NCBI GenBank assembly: GCA_963753115.1
Contig: CAVWBB010000013.1
Coordinates: 248,001 to 312,000, forward strand
DNA: 64,000 nt
Reading direction: 5' to 3'
From: Bog-473 sp963753115
GTDB taxonomy: Bacteria > Actinomycetota > Acidimicrobiia > Acidimicrobiales > RAAP-2
Of this stretch, positions 56,507-64,000 are shown one piece after another. The notes under the pieces are model-generated. The model was not told where the DNA came from. It worked only from the letters and a program-made list of their open reading frames with translations, and did not search any database. Position 1 is the first letter of the stretch. Each line of letters starts with the position of its first letter. The position numbers and the translations under genes were made by a program.

Positions 56507-57495
56507 GCACCGTCGCTCCGGAAAGGAGCATGCCCGCCTCGGCCCACCGAGAGGACATCCCGATAGACCTGAACATCAAGCCGGTTGGAGCTGACAGGAT
56601 CTTCAACGGGGTGCTGGCCAGCAGCAGTGGGTTCGTTCTCGCGTTGCTCTCTGCCGTCGTCGTGTTCCTCTGCTACTACGGATTTGAGGCCTTCCGCGAA
56701 GGCGGGTTCGGGCTCTTCACGGATCCAACCTGGTCCCCGGACTCACATCACTTCGGCATGATGTCCCTTCTGGTGGGCTCCATCGCCATCGCGCTCATCG
56801 CGGTTGCACTTGCGGCGCCGATTTCGTTGGCCGCCGCCCTGATGATCAACGAATATGCGCCACGACAGATGAAGGCCTTCCTGACGGGGGTCATCGACAT
56901 GCTGGCGACAGTTCCGAGCATCGTGTACGGCTTCTGGGGGCTGCTTCTCATCTCGAACTTGCAGGCTGCTCCCGCTCGGTGGCTTGTGACCCACGCCAGC
57001 TTCGTGCCGATCTTCCGCTCGGTCAGTCCGACACAGTTCGTGAAGTCCATCTTCGCCTGCGGGTTGATCTGTGCCGTGACCATCATTCCCATCATCACGT
57101 CGATCAGCCGTGAAGTAATGGCACAGGCGCCTCGCGACGTCTGCGAGGCGGCACTCGCGCTGGGGGGCACGCGTTGGGGAATGGTGACCGACGTCATCCT
57201 GCCTTTCTCGCGCAACGGCATCCTAGGTGCGGTCCTCTTGGGTATCGGCAGAGGCCTCGGAGAGACGATGATCGTGTTCCTGGTCCTCTCCCAAGGCAAC
57301 CATCTGACCGTTGCGCTGATGGGACCAGGGGGCCTCGGGTCGATTGCCGCCGAGATCACGGCCAACTTCGACACCGCCTCGCACATTTCGCAGAGCGGGT
57401 TGATCCTCCTCGGCCTGATCCTTTTCGCGACGACCCTGGCCATCAACATCGTGGCCAGGCTGGTCGTCGAGCGCTCGGGCGGGAGCGGGCTGTGA
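56503..57495 (+). CDS. pstC: PstC-like ABC transporter permease
   Basis: 330 residues, six transmembrane helices, BPD_transp_1 domain. Family features are the N-terminal helix SGFVLALLSAVVVFLCYYGF, the GLFTDPTWSP outer loop, APISLAAALMINEYAP, LATVPSIVYGFWGLL, and the cytoplasmic EAA loop EAALALGGTRWGMVTDVILP that docks on the ATPase. GIGRGLGETMIVFLV is a PstC/PstA hallmark. ATG 56503 overlaps the stop of the anchored protein by 4 bases; GTG 56494 is an alternative. It forms the channel with PstA. Confidence 0.92.
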   Translation: MSTVAPERSMPASAHREDIPIDLNIKPVGADRIFNGVLASSSGFVLALLSAVVVFLCYYGFEAFREGGFGLFTDPTWSPDSHHFGMMSLLVGSIAIALIAVALAAPISLAAALMINEYAPRQMKAFLTGVIDMLATVPSIVYGFWGLLLISNLQAAPARWLVTHASFVPIFRSVSPTQFVKSIFACGLICAVTIIPIITSISREVMAQAPRDVCEAALALGGTRWGMVTDVILPFSRNGILGAVLLGIGRGLGETMIVFLVLSQGNHLTVALMGPGGLGSIAAEITANFDTASHISQSGLILLGLILFATTLAINIVARLVVERSGGSGL

Positions 57496-58652
57496 CGCAG
57501 ACCCTCGACCCTCCGGTGGTGGCGGAGCCACTGGTCGAGCTGCCACCCGATCGGCCGCAGCGCAAACGGTCAGTCCCACGCTCCACGGTCATTGAGATGG
57601 CTGGTTCGGCGGTTTCCGCTTTCGCCCTGGTGTGGCTCGCCTTCACCGTGGCGGGGATCGCCGGCCCTCTCGGGTTTGCGTTCTGCGCCATCGCGGCCTT
57701 CCTGATCATCTACGGCTTCGTCTGCTGGGGTCGCTACGGCGTCCTGGCCATGAAGGACCGGTTGGCGACCGTGACCATCTGGACGGGGGCGTTGGCCGCA
57801 TTCATCCCGCTGGCCGCGGTCATCCTCTACGTCATCTTCAAGGGCGCTGCCGTGGTGTTCGCCCGGTTCCCGCACTTCCTGGTGGCGGACATGTCAGGGC
57901 TGACGGCGAAGTCGCCCGTGACGGCCGTGGGCGCCGGGCCGGCCATCGTCGGGACCATCGAGCAGGTCGGTCTGGCCACGCTGTTCACCGTCCCCCTCGC
58001 TGTCCTCACGGCGACCTACCTGGTGAACAACCGAAATGCCTTCTCCAAGGTTGTGAGCAACGTGGTCGACGCCATGACCGGCGCACCCGCCATCATCGCC
58101 GGCATCTTCATCTACCTGCTCTGGGTGGTTCCGCAAAAGGAGAACGGCCAGACAGGGATGGCCGCCGCGCTGGCCCTCTCGGTCATGATGCTGCCCATCG
58201 TCACCCGCGCCTCCCAGGAGGTGATCGCCATCGTCCCAGGATCGCTGCGGGAGGCTGCGCTCGCGCTGGGATCTCCCCAATGGCGGTCCGTGCTCCGGGT
58301 CATGCTGCCGACCGCTCGCGTCGGGCTGGTCACTGCCATGATCCTGGGCATTGCCCGCGTCGCCGGTGAGACCGCGCCCGTCTTGTTCACCGCTGGGGGC
58401 AATGCGCACTACAACTGGAATCCGTTCTACGGGAAGCAGGACGACCTTCCTCTCCGCATCAAGGAGCTCATCTTCCAACCGGGCGCCAATATCACGCGGG
58501 TCGCCTGGGGGGTGTCCTTCGTGCTGGTCCTCGTCGTCCTGACGCTGTTCATCCTGGCCCGCCTCATCGGAGCGAAGAAGCCCGGCCCTAGTGGCTTCAC
58601 CGTTCCGTGGCGTACCAGGCGCTCACCCGAGGAACAAGCAGAAGATCTATGA
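57492..58652 (+). CDS. pstA: PstA-like ABC transporter permease with extended N-terminus
   Basis: 386 residues, against about 280-300 for typical PstA. About 80 extra N-terminal residues include two helices (AVSAFALVWLAFTVAGIAG and FAFCAIAAFLIIYGFVCWG). The standard part starts near ATVTIWTGALAAFIPLAAVI and has VGTIEQVGLATLFTVPLAV, APAIIAGIFIYLLWV, the EAA loop EAALALGSPQWRSVLRVMLP, and GIARVAGETAPVLF. The GTG lies in a 4-base overlap with pstC. The carboxy tail is basic and Pro-rich. A PstSCAB-type permease role is clear; the purpose of the extra helices is not. Confidence 0.9.
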   Translation: MTQTLDPPVVAEPLVELPPDRPQRKRSVPRSTVIEMAGSAVSAFALVWLAFTVAGIAGPLGFAFCAIAAFLIIYGFVCWGRYGVLAMKDRLATVTIWTGALAAFIPLAAVILYVIFKGAAVVFARFPHFLVADMSGLTAKSPVTAVGAGPAIVGTIEQVGLATLFTVPLAVLTATYLVNNRNAFSKVVSNVVDAMTGAPAIIAGIFIYLLWVVPQKENGQTGMAAALALSVMMLPIVTRASQEVIAIVPGSLREAALALGSPQWRSVLRVMLPTARVGLVTAMILGIARVAGETAPVLFTAGGNAHYNWNPFYGKQDDLPLRIKELIFQPGANITRVAWGVSFVLVLVVLTLFILARLIGAKKPGPSGFTVPWRTRRSPEEQAEDL

Positions 58653-58735
58653 GCGGCCATCCGAGAGGCACGAACCCGGTGGCCCAGGCCCAGCACGAAG
58701 TCCGTCCAACCAGAGAGACCAAGGAGCCATTGAGG

Positions 58736-60470
58736 ATGCGAATCGTCCAGCGAGGCACGCGGCAGCACCGAACCATGAAGCCCTTGGGGTGGTGCGGGAG
58801 GGTCATCGGGATGGGAGTCCTGTCCGCGCTGTCAGTCGCCGCCGTCAGCACTGCGGCGGGAGCGGACGGGGCGACGGCCACGAGCAGCACCGCCAGCACG
58901 ACGACCAGCACGGACATCTGGTGAGCCGAGCGGAGTGACCACCACGACCGCGGTGAAGGGGACCGCTCCCTCGCCGGGTGTGAAGTCCACGTCCCTGTTG
59001 CACACACCCGACGTGAGCGCGCATACGACCCCGTCGCCCATCAACGGCACCGGTTCTTCGTTCGCCTCACCGGCGATCGAGACATGGGTGAACACAACTC
59101 ACGGTGCCCCGTACAACCTGTCCATGAACTGGGCCCCCTCCAACTCGGGAACAGGCCGGTACGAGTTCACAAACCAGACCACGGACTTCGCCGTGAGCGA
59201 CATCGGCTATGTGGGCAACACGGACACGACACCGCCCAGCTTCGCCTTCAACTTCATTCCGATTACCGCCGGCGGCATCGCGTTCATGTACCACGTGCCC
59301 GGGGTCAACAAGCAACTGCAGCTGAGCAGCTTGACGGCGTGCGGCCTGCTGACCGGTGGCATCAAGAACTGGAACGATCCCACCATCGCCGCAGATAATC
59401 CGGGCGTCAGTCTCCCCAATCTGCCGGTCGTCCCGGTGACGGAGAGCGACTCGGCCGGGACGAACTACGTGCTCGAAGAGTGGTGCATCGACGAGCAGCC
59501 CGCGTTGTGGGCGGCCTTCGTGTCGGCACAAAACTCCCAGTCCGGTGGCCCGACCGACGGCGTTGCTCTTTCCCCGACTGCCCCGAACTCGAACTGGCCG
59601 GGGATCAAGGGCGGTCTGGACGACCAGTCGACCACGGCGGTGGCGAGTGACGTGGCCAACAACGGAGGTGGAATCGGCGCCGTCCAGGTGAAGTACGCCG
59701 AAGAGGAATCCGGGTTCGGCGGCACGGACCCGTCGAAGAACGTGGCACTGGTGAAGAACGCCAGTGGCGACTTCACGGCTCCGACCCCGGTCGACGTCGC
59801 TTCGGCCCTGGCCTACGCGTCGCAGCTTCCCAACGGTACGCACCAACTGAATTTCAACGGGTTGGGCCCGCACGTCTACAACCCGTCCACCTACAGCTAC
59901 CTGCTGACACCGACGACGGGATGGGCCGCCTCCAAGGGTGACACCATGAGCCAGTTCGTCAACTACGTGCTCACGCTGGGCCAACAGACGGCACCCTCGT
60001 TCGGCTACGCAAGCTTGGGACTCTCGCTCGAGCAGTACGGCATCACCGCGGTGCAACACAATGTCCCGGGTGCGGTACCGCCGACCGCAGCCGAGCAGCA
60101 GGCGTACTCGTGTGGCGACCTGACCCCGGCGGAGGTCGCCGCAGGGCAGACCACGCCGACCTGCGGGGTGGTCAACCAGACCGCCGCACCCCCTGGGGCC
60201 AATCAGGGCACTGCCACCGGGAGCGCGGTGTCCGGGACGAAGACGGCAAGCGCAGCGACGACGGCCGCCAGCAAGGGCGGGTCCGGGTCCGGGTCCGGCG
60301 GGGGATCGTCCGCTGGTGGCGCGAATGCGGCCGTCTCACTGGCGGGAACCTCCGCCATGGCGGGCACCGGCATCGACGCAATCCCGTTCACGGTGTCGGG
60401 ACTCTGTCTGCTCGTGATCGGTGTCGTCGGCCGCCGGCGCTTCAAGCGACGAGCGGGCGGTGTGGTGTGA
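58736..60470 (+). pseudogene. PstS-like binding protein with C-terminal anchor, one frameshift
   Basis: About 577 residues once an extra G at about 58911 is removed; this joins STASTTTST to SGEPSGVTTTTA. The signal segment (VIGMGVLSALSVAAVSTAAG) comes first. PstS features are INGTGSSFASPAIETWV, SNSGTGRYEF, TTDFAVSDIGYVG, IKNWNDPTI and VTESDSAGTNYVLEEW. The latter aligns to RRADGSGTSF of E. coli PstS but has Glu for the phosphate-binding Arg and Ala for Ser. The C-terminus has MAGTGID, a helix (FTVSGLCLLVIGVVG) and RRRFKRR, an anchor signal. ATG 58736 has AAGGAG upstream; ATG 58649, overlapping pstA, is the alternative. It may be intact if the break is an error. Confidence 0.8.
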
Positions 60471-62002
60471 GGTCCCTGCTGAACGGGCGTCACGTACTCA
60501 TGGTTGCGCTGGCGGCTGTGCTGTCTGCGGCGGCCTGGACGTGTCCCTCGCCAAGCGTCGTCGGCGCCTCCACACCGGCCGGCACCCTCTTCGGCGAAGG
60601 CAGCGACGCCATGACACCTGTCATGATAAAGCTCCTCCACGACGACGCCACTGCTTTGTCGCCAGATGTCGCGTCGTACACGAACGTCAACCTGGAGCAT
60701 GGGATTACGGACTTCATTGGCTCTTCGCCGGGTACCTTCGGCAATGACTTTGCGGTGACCGAGCGGCCCCTGACGGCGGCAGAAGCAGCCACGGCGAAGG
60801 CGAACGGGCGCACGTTCGCCTACGTCCCGTTCGTGGCGGGCCCGGTGGCACTCATGACCCTGGTTCCGGACTCGAGCTACGCCGGCTCCACCACGATTAA
60901 TCCCAATCAGTACTGCCAGAACATCCCGCTCAGCCTCGAGAATCTCGACGGCATCTATGGAGCCGAAACACCCCAGTACAGCGGTTGGGGCGACTCGCGG
61001 ATCAGCTGCACCAGTCCGCCCACCGCACCGGCACCTGCGGACTCACTGAAGTTCTTCCGCTGGGCCAACCTCGACCCGACGATGGAGAACGACGCGCTGA
61101 TGTCGCTGCTCGACAGCACGACGACCTCACAGGCGTCGTTCGCTGCCGGGTTGACCGCGGCCACCACCGCGGCTTCGACCACGGACCCGACGGCAAGCGA
61201 GCACTGGCCCTATTCGGGGACGGCCCTTACCGGTGGCGATAACGCCACGGTGGGCAAGCTCATCGGATTGGACGCACGGACCGGAGCGCCGAGCTCGGTG
61301 GCCACACAGCTCAGCCTCGGCGCCATCATGCCGGTGGCGTCCGTGTGGACGGGTGACCCCCTCGGGGTGAGGTGGGACCTGCCCACCGCCGCCGTCCAGA
61401 ACGCTGAGGGAGCCTATGTCCCCCCGTCCACTGCTTCAGCCCAGGCCGCCGAGGCGGATGCCACGTTCACCACGACCTCCGATCCGACGACGAGCAACCT
61501 CGTCACCTTCAATGCGAACGCCACCGACGCCAGCGCCTACAACAACTACTTGATGCTGGAGAGCTACCTCGTCGTGCCGACGAGCGGGCTCTCCGCCGAC
61601 AAGGCGCTGGCACTGGCCCAGCTCATCCGGTACGCCGTGGGCACAAAGGGGCAGGCGGCCATCGAGACGCTGGGGGCGGCCCCTGCTACCTCCCCCATGG
61701 TGGCAGCCGACCTGACCGTGGCCCAACAGCTCGACGCCGAGGCGGCCGCCGCGCCGCCCACGACCTCAACCACCACGACCACGACGGCGGGCTCGACCAC
61801 CACGACGACGACGGTCGCAGGGTCGGGTGTCGGAACTGCGGGCAGTTCCCCGAGCACGTCGGCCGGAACTGCGGGTTCGTCCTCGGGCGGCCTGGCCGTC
61901 ACGGGCAGCGATCCGCTCCCGCTCGTAGGTCTGGGCGTCGCCCTCTTGATCTTCGGCGAGGTCTCCCGGCAGGTCGTGCGACGACGAAAGAGAAGGGCAT
62001 GA
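60467..62002 (+). CDS. Divergent PstS-like binding protein with LAVTG anchor
   Basis: 511 residues from GTG 60467, overlapping the previous stop by 4 bases. The signal peptide (HVLMVALAAVLSAAAWTCPS) is followed by LFGEGSDAMTPVMIKLL, then GNDFAVTERPLTAAEA (matching DFGASDAPL, with Glu at the Asp56 position) and YVPFVAGPVALMTL. The SGT anion loop of PstS is not recognisable. The C-terminus is a Thr-rich linker, then GGLAVTGSDPLPLVGLGVAL, and a basic RRRKRRA tail: a LAxTG-type sorting signal. It may bind a different ligand from its neighbour, or act structurally. Confidence 0.72.
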   Translation: MRSLLNGRHVLMVALAAVLSAAAWTCPSPSVVGASTPAGTLFGEGSDAMTPVMIKLLHDDATALSPDVASYTNVNLEHGITDFIGSSPGTFGNDFAVTERPLTAAEAATAKANGRTFAYVPFVAGPVALMTLVPDSSYAGSTTINPNQYCQNIPLSLENLDGIYGAETPQYSGWGDSRISCTSPPTAPAPADSLKFFRWANLDPTMENDALMSLLDSTTTSQASFAAGLTAATTAASTTDPTASEHWPYSGTALTGGDNATVGKLIGLDARTGAPSSVATQLSLGAIMPVASVWTGDPLGVRWDLPTAAVQNAEGAYVPPSTASAQAAEADATFTTTSDPTTSNLVTFNANATDASAYNNYLMLESYLVVPTSGLSADKALALAQLIRYAVGTKGQAAIETLGAAPATSPMVAADLTVAQQLDAEAAAAPPTTSTTTTTTAGSTTTTTTVAGSGVGTAGSSPSTSAGTAGSSSGGLAVTGSDPLPLVGLGVALLIFGEVSRQVVRRRKRRA

Positions 62003-62265
62003 GCGGACAACACCCTGCCGGGCTGCAGAGCAGCCGCATCTTTGGTGATCTGACCACACCGGGCCGGTCCAGCTTCGATTGGGCCGTCTTCTTCTCCGCC
62101 GCCGCGCTGATCATCCCGCTGTCGGGTCTTCTCGGGCTGCTCTTCGCTGACCGCAGTCGCCGCAAGGGCTATGGACGCTGGAAGGCCGCTTTGGCCGCCG
62201 TGATCTGGTGCATGTTCCTCGGAGTCGTGTTCCGGGGGGTCCTCAACGTGGGGCTGATCCCGTGA
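61999..62265 (+). CDS. Small two-helix membrane protein of the Pst-like operon
   Basis: 88 residues, no known family. Two hydrophobic segments (VFFSAAALIIPLSGLLGLLF and LAAVIWCMFLGVVFRGVL) flank a basic loop DRSRRKGYGRW, which by the positive-inside rule should face the cytoplasm, placing both ends outside. Its ATG overlaps the upstream stop (ATGA) and its stop overlaps the pstB GTG, so it is tightly coupled to the transporter. It could be an accessory subunit of the permease or of the exosortase. It is not a standard Pst component. Confidence 0.7.
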   Translation: MSGQHPAGLQSSRIFGDLTTPGRSSFDWAVFFSAAALIIPLSGLLGLLFADRSRRKGYGRWKAALAAVIWCMFLGVVFRGVLNVGLIP

Positions 62266-63101
62266 CCACCATCGATCAACGCCCGCTTCCGCCCGATGCA
62301 ATGCGACCTGGATCCCCCCCTGCGGTCGGCCCTGCGTCGCTCCAGGCCACCAACGTCAGCGCCTGGTTCGGGAGTAACAAGGTGCTCGAACGCGTGAGTC
62401 TCGTGATGGAGCCGCGAAAGGTCACCGCGCTGATCGGGCCGTCCGGTTGTGGGAAGTCCACCTTCTTGCGGATCCTGAACCGCATGCACGAGCTGATCCC
62501 GATCGCCGCGTTGTCTGGTTCGGTCCGCCTCGACGACACCGACATTTACGCGCCCGGTGTGCCGGTGACGCAGACGAGAAGCCGGATCGGCATGGTGTTC
62601 CAGCGCCCGAACCCGTTCCCCTCCATGACCATCGCACAGAACGTGCTCTCGGGACTTCGGCTCTCGGGCATCAAAGTCCCCAACCCGGATGCCTTGGTGC
62701 GCGAGTGCCTGGAACGGGCGGGTCTGTGGAAGGAGACGCGCAATCGGCTCAATGAGTCCGGGGCCGCCCTGTCCGGTGGCCAGCTGCAGCGCCTCTGCAT
62801 TGCCCGCTCCCTCGCCGTTCGCCCTCGCGTATTGCTGATGGACGAGCCCTGTTCGGCCCTGGACCCCATCTCGACCAGCGTGATTGAGGGCACCATCAAG
62901 GACCTGAGCCACGAGATCACCATCGTGATCGTCACCCACAACATGCAACAGGCGAACCGCGTCTCGGACAATTGCGCCCTCTTCCTGGTCGACGGCGAGG
63001 GGATGCCGGGCCACATCGTCGAGGCCGGCCCTACCCAAGAGGTCTTCAACAACCCCATCGATCCTCGTACGTCCGACTACGTCCACGGAGTGTTCGGCTG
63101 A
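62262..63101 (+). CDS. pstB: PstB-like ABC transporter ATPase
   Basis: 279 residues powering the PstC/PstA channel. Walker A GPSGCGKST (about residue 59), the PstB-typical FLRILNRMHELIP, Q-loop VFQRPNPFPSMTI, signature LSGGQLQRLCIARSLA, Walker B LLMDEPCSALDPIS and H-loop VIVTHNMQQA are all present, so it should be an active ATPase. It ends TSDYVHGVFG, the normal terminus. The GTG overlaps the small protein by 4 bases, and the exosortase ATG overlaps its stop by one base. No phoU follows, unlike many pst operons. Confidence 0.94.
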   Translation: MTTIDQRPLPPDAMRPGSPPAVGPASLQATNVSAWFGSNKVLERVSLVMEPRKVTALIGPSGCGKSTFLRILNRMHELIPIAALSGSVRLDDTDIYAPGVPVTQTRSRIGMVFQRPNPFPSMTIAQNVLSGLRLSGIKVPNPDALVRECLERAGLWKETRNRLNESGAALSGGQLQRLCIARSLAVRPRVLLMDEPCSALDPISTSVIEGTIKDLSHEITIVIVTHNMQQANRVSDNCALFLVDGEGMPGHIVEAGPTQEVFNNPIDPRTSDYVHGVFG

Positions 63102-64000
63102 TGACCGAGTTGATGACCACCGCACGGCCGCAGGAGTGGCCCGGGGCGGCCCGGAATCTGCGGGACAAGGCGAGGCTCTCGTGGAGTGAGGCGCTGCCGA
63201 GGACGCGGACCGCGGTGCAGATGGGGGCCCTGCTGGCCGTGACCATCATCGCCTACAGCTACTCGCTCACGACCCTGATGCAGTTGGCCGACCTCAACTC
63301 TCCGCTGGCCTACGTCAGCCTCGTCCCGGTCATCGCGCTGGTGCTCGCTGCCATCAACAGGCGTCCCCTCGCGAACGAGCCGACCATCCACGACCGCCAG
63401 ACGGACTACATCATCGGTGTGCCCCTCATGGCGGCGGCACTGTGCGCCAACCTCTTCCTGCCCAGCCGGTTGTCGGCCATGTTCTGGGTATGGCGGATCG
63501 ACCTCCTGACGCTGCCGTTCTTCGTTGCCGGCGCGGTCGCCGTGATCTTCGGTGTGCGCGTGCTGTGGCGCCAGAAGGTGGCGGTCGCCTTCCTCCTCCT
63601 GGCCTGGCCGTATCCCTATACCTCGGTGCTGTTGGGGGTGTTGAACGCGTTCACGACGGCCACGTTGTTCGGCATCACCGAAATTCTCCGGGTCGTTCAC
63701 GTCGCGACGCCCGGATCCGGCGGGCTGAACAATGCCGTCTTCACGGTGGTCCACGACGGCCGCCCCTTCCATCTCAGCGTCATCTCGGCCTGTTCCGGGG
63801 TGAACGGTGTTGTCGGGTTCCTGCTGATCGGGGCGGCGTTCGCCGCTGTCATCCGTGGGCCCTTGATCCGGAAGCTCCTGTGGCTGGCGGGGGGCATGGC
63901 CCTGCTCTGGGTGCTCAACCTCGGCCGGCTGATCCTGGTCTTCTGGGCCGGACAGCAGTACGGCGAGCACTTCGCCATCGACGTGCTGCACCCCTACATC
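63101..64000 (+). CDS. Exosortase/archaeosortase-family protein (partial, runs off window)
   Basis: Open from ATG 63101 to the window end (300 codons, no stop). About seven transmembrane helices are visible. The three catalytic landmarks of the exosortase superfamily occur in order: Cys about 231 in ISACSGVNGVVGF, Arg about 276 in LNLGRLILVFW (NxxR type), and His about 297 in FAIDVLHPY. These enzymes cut C-terminal sorting signals such as PEP-CTERM and pass the protein to the envelope, often with exopolysaccharide genes nearby. It is coupled to pstB by a TGATG overlap. The likely substrate in this window is the PExP-ending product at 49452. Confidence 0.85.
   Translation, partial: MTELMTTARPQEWPGAARNLRDKARLSWSEALPRTRTAVQMGALLAVTIIAYSYSLTTLMQLADLNSPLAYVSLVPVIALVLAAINRRPLANEPTIHDRQTDYIIGVPLMAAALCANLFLPSRLSAMFWVWRIDLLTLPFFVAGAVAVIFGVRVLWRQKVAVAFLLLAWPYPYTSVLLGVLNAFTTATLFGITEILRVVHVATPGSGGLNNAVFTVVHDGRPFHLSVISACSGVNGVVGFLLIGAAFAAVIRGPLIRKLLWLAGGMALLWVLNLGRLILVFWAGQQYGEHFAIDVLHPYI

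Overview
The window is high-GC DNA with dense, often overlapping genes, many GTG/TTG starts and a CIRCE-controlled groESL. It carries actinobacterial markers: a guaB3-type IMPDH relative beside guaA, a PcrA helicase, and LAxTG-type C-terminal anchors of the kind used by class E sortases. I infer an uncultured or poorly studied Actinomycetota, most likely Acidimicrobiia-like. No rRNA, tRNA, CRISPR array, phage or transposase gene was seen.

Layout. (1) 0-3.6 kb: a compact housekeeping operon, alr-udg-tsaE-tsaB-rimI, with 4-8 base overlaps. tsaD, often found next, is absent here. (2) 3.7-10.5 kb: a frameshifted aldo/keto reductase, a leftward GH13 glucosidase / GT1 glycosyltransferase / methyltransferase operon, and two secreted paralogues of unknown role. 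(3) 10.7-12.9 kb: promoter, CIRCE, groES and groEL. (4) 13-15.7 kb: a CmoB-like methyltransferase, a twice-frameshifted NUDIX hydrolase and a TetR-like regulator. (5) 16.1-25.5 kb: an 8.1 kb gene for a giant fibronectin/Ig-repeat surface protein and a repeat lipoprotein. Both are broken by many small indels that look more like residual sequence errors than long-term decay. (6) 25.5-34.4 kb: an FAH-family hydratase, guaB3, guaA, pcrA, a B12-binding mutase subunit and sucCD. (7) 34.5-49.2 kb: envelope genes, including a K+ channel, a choice-of-anchor A protein, GT2 and GT-C glycosyltransferases, a membrane-tethered GH18 protein, a coiled-coil protein and several single-pass proteins.

(8) 49.4-64.0 kb is the most unusual part: a rightward series of surface and transport genes, tightly overlapped from 52.4 kb on. 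It encodes four related secreted proteins with a small Cys-containing, neocarzinostatin-like domain (one fused to six Ig-like domains), three divergent PstS-like binding proteins, PstC, PstA, a two-helix 88-residue protein, PstB, and finally an exosortase/archaeosortase-family protein that runs off the window. No PhoU or two-component gene is present. Two of the three PstS-like proteins lack the phosphate-contacting arginine in the region that can be aligned, and several products end in anchoring signals. I read this as a cell-surface assembly or uptake system built on a Pst-type permease and linked to protein sorting. That function is inference; the gene order and motifs are visible in the sequence.

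Single-base frame breaks recur (AKR, NUDIX, giant protein, lipoprotein, FAH hydratase, PcrA C-terminus, second PstS). Most are insertions, so coordinates of those genes should be read as spans of one interrupted gene.
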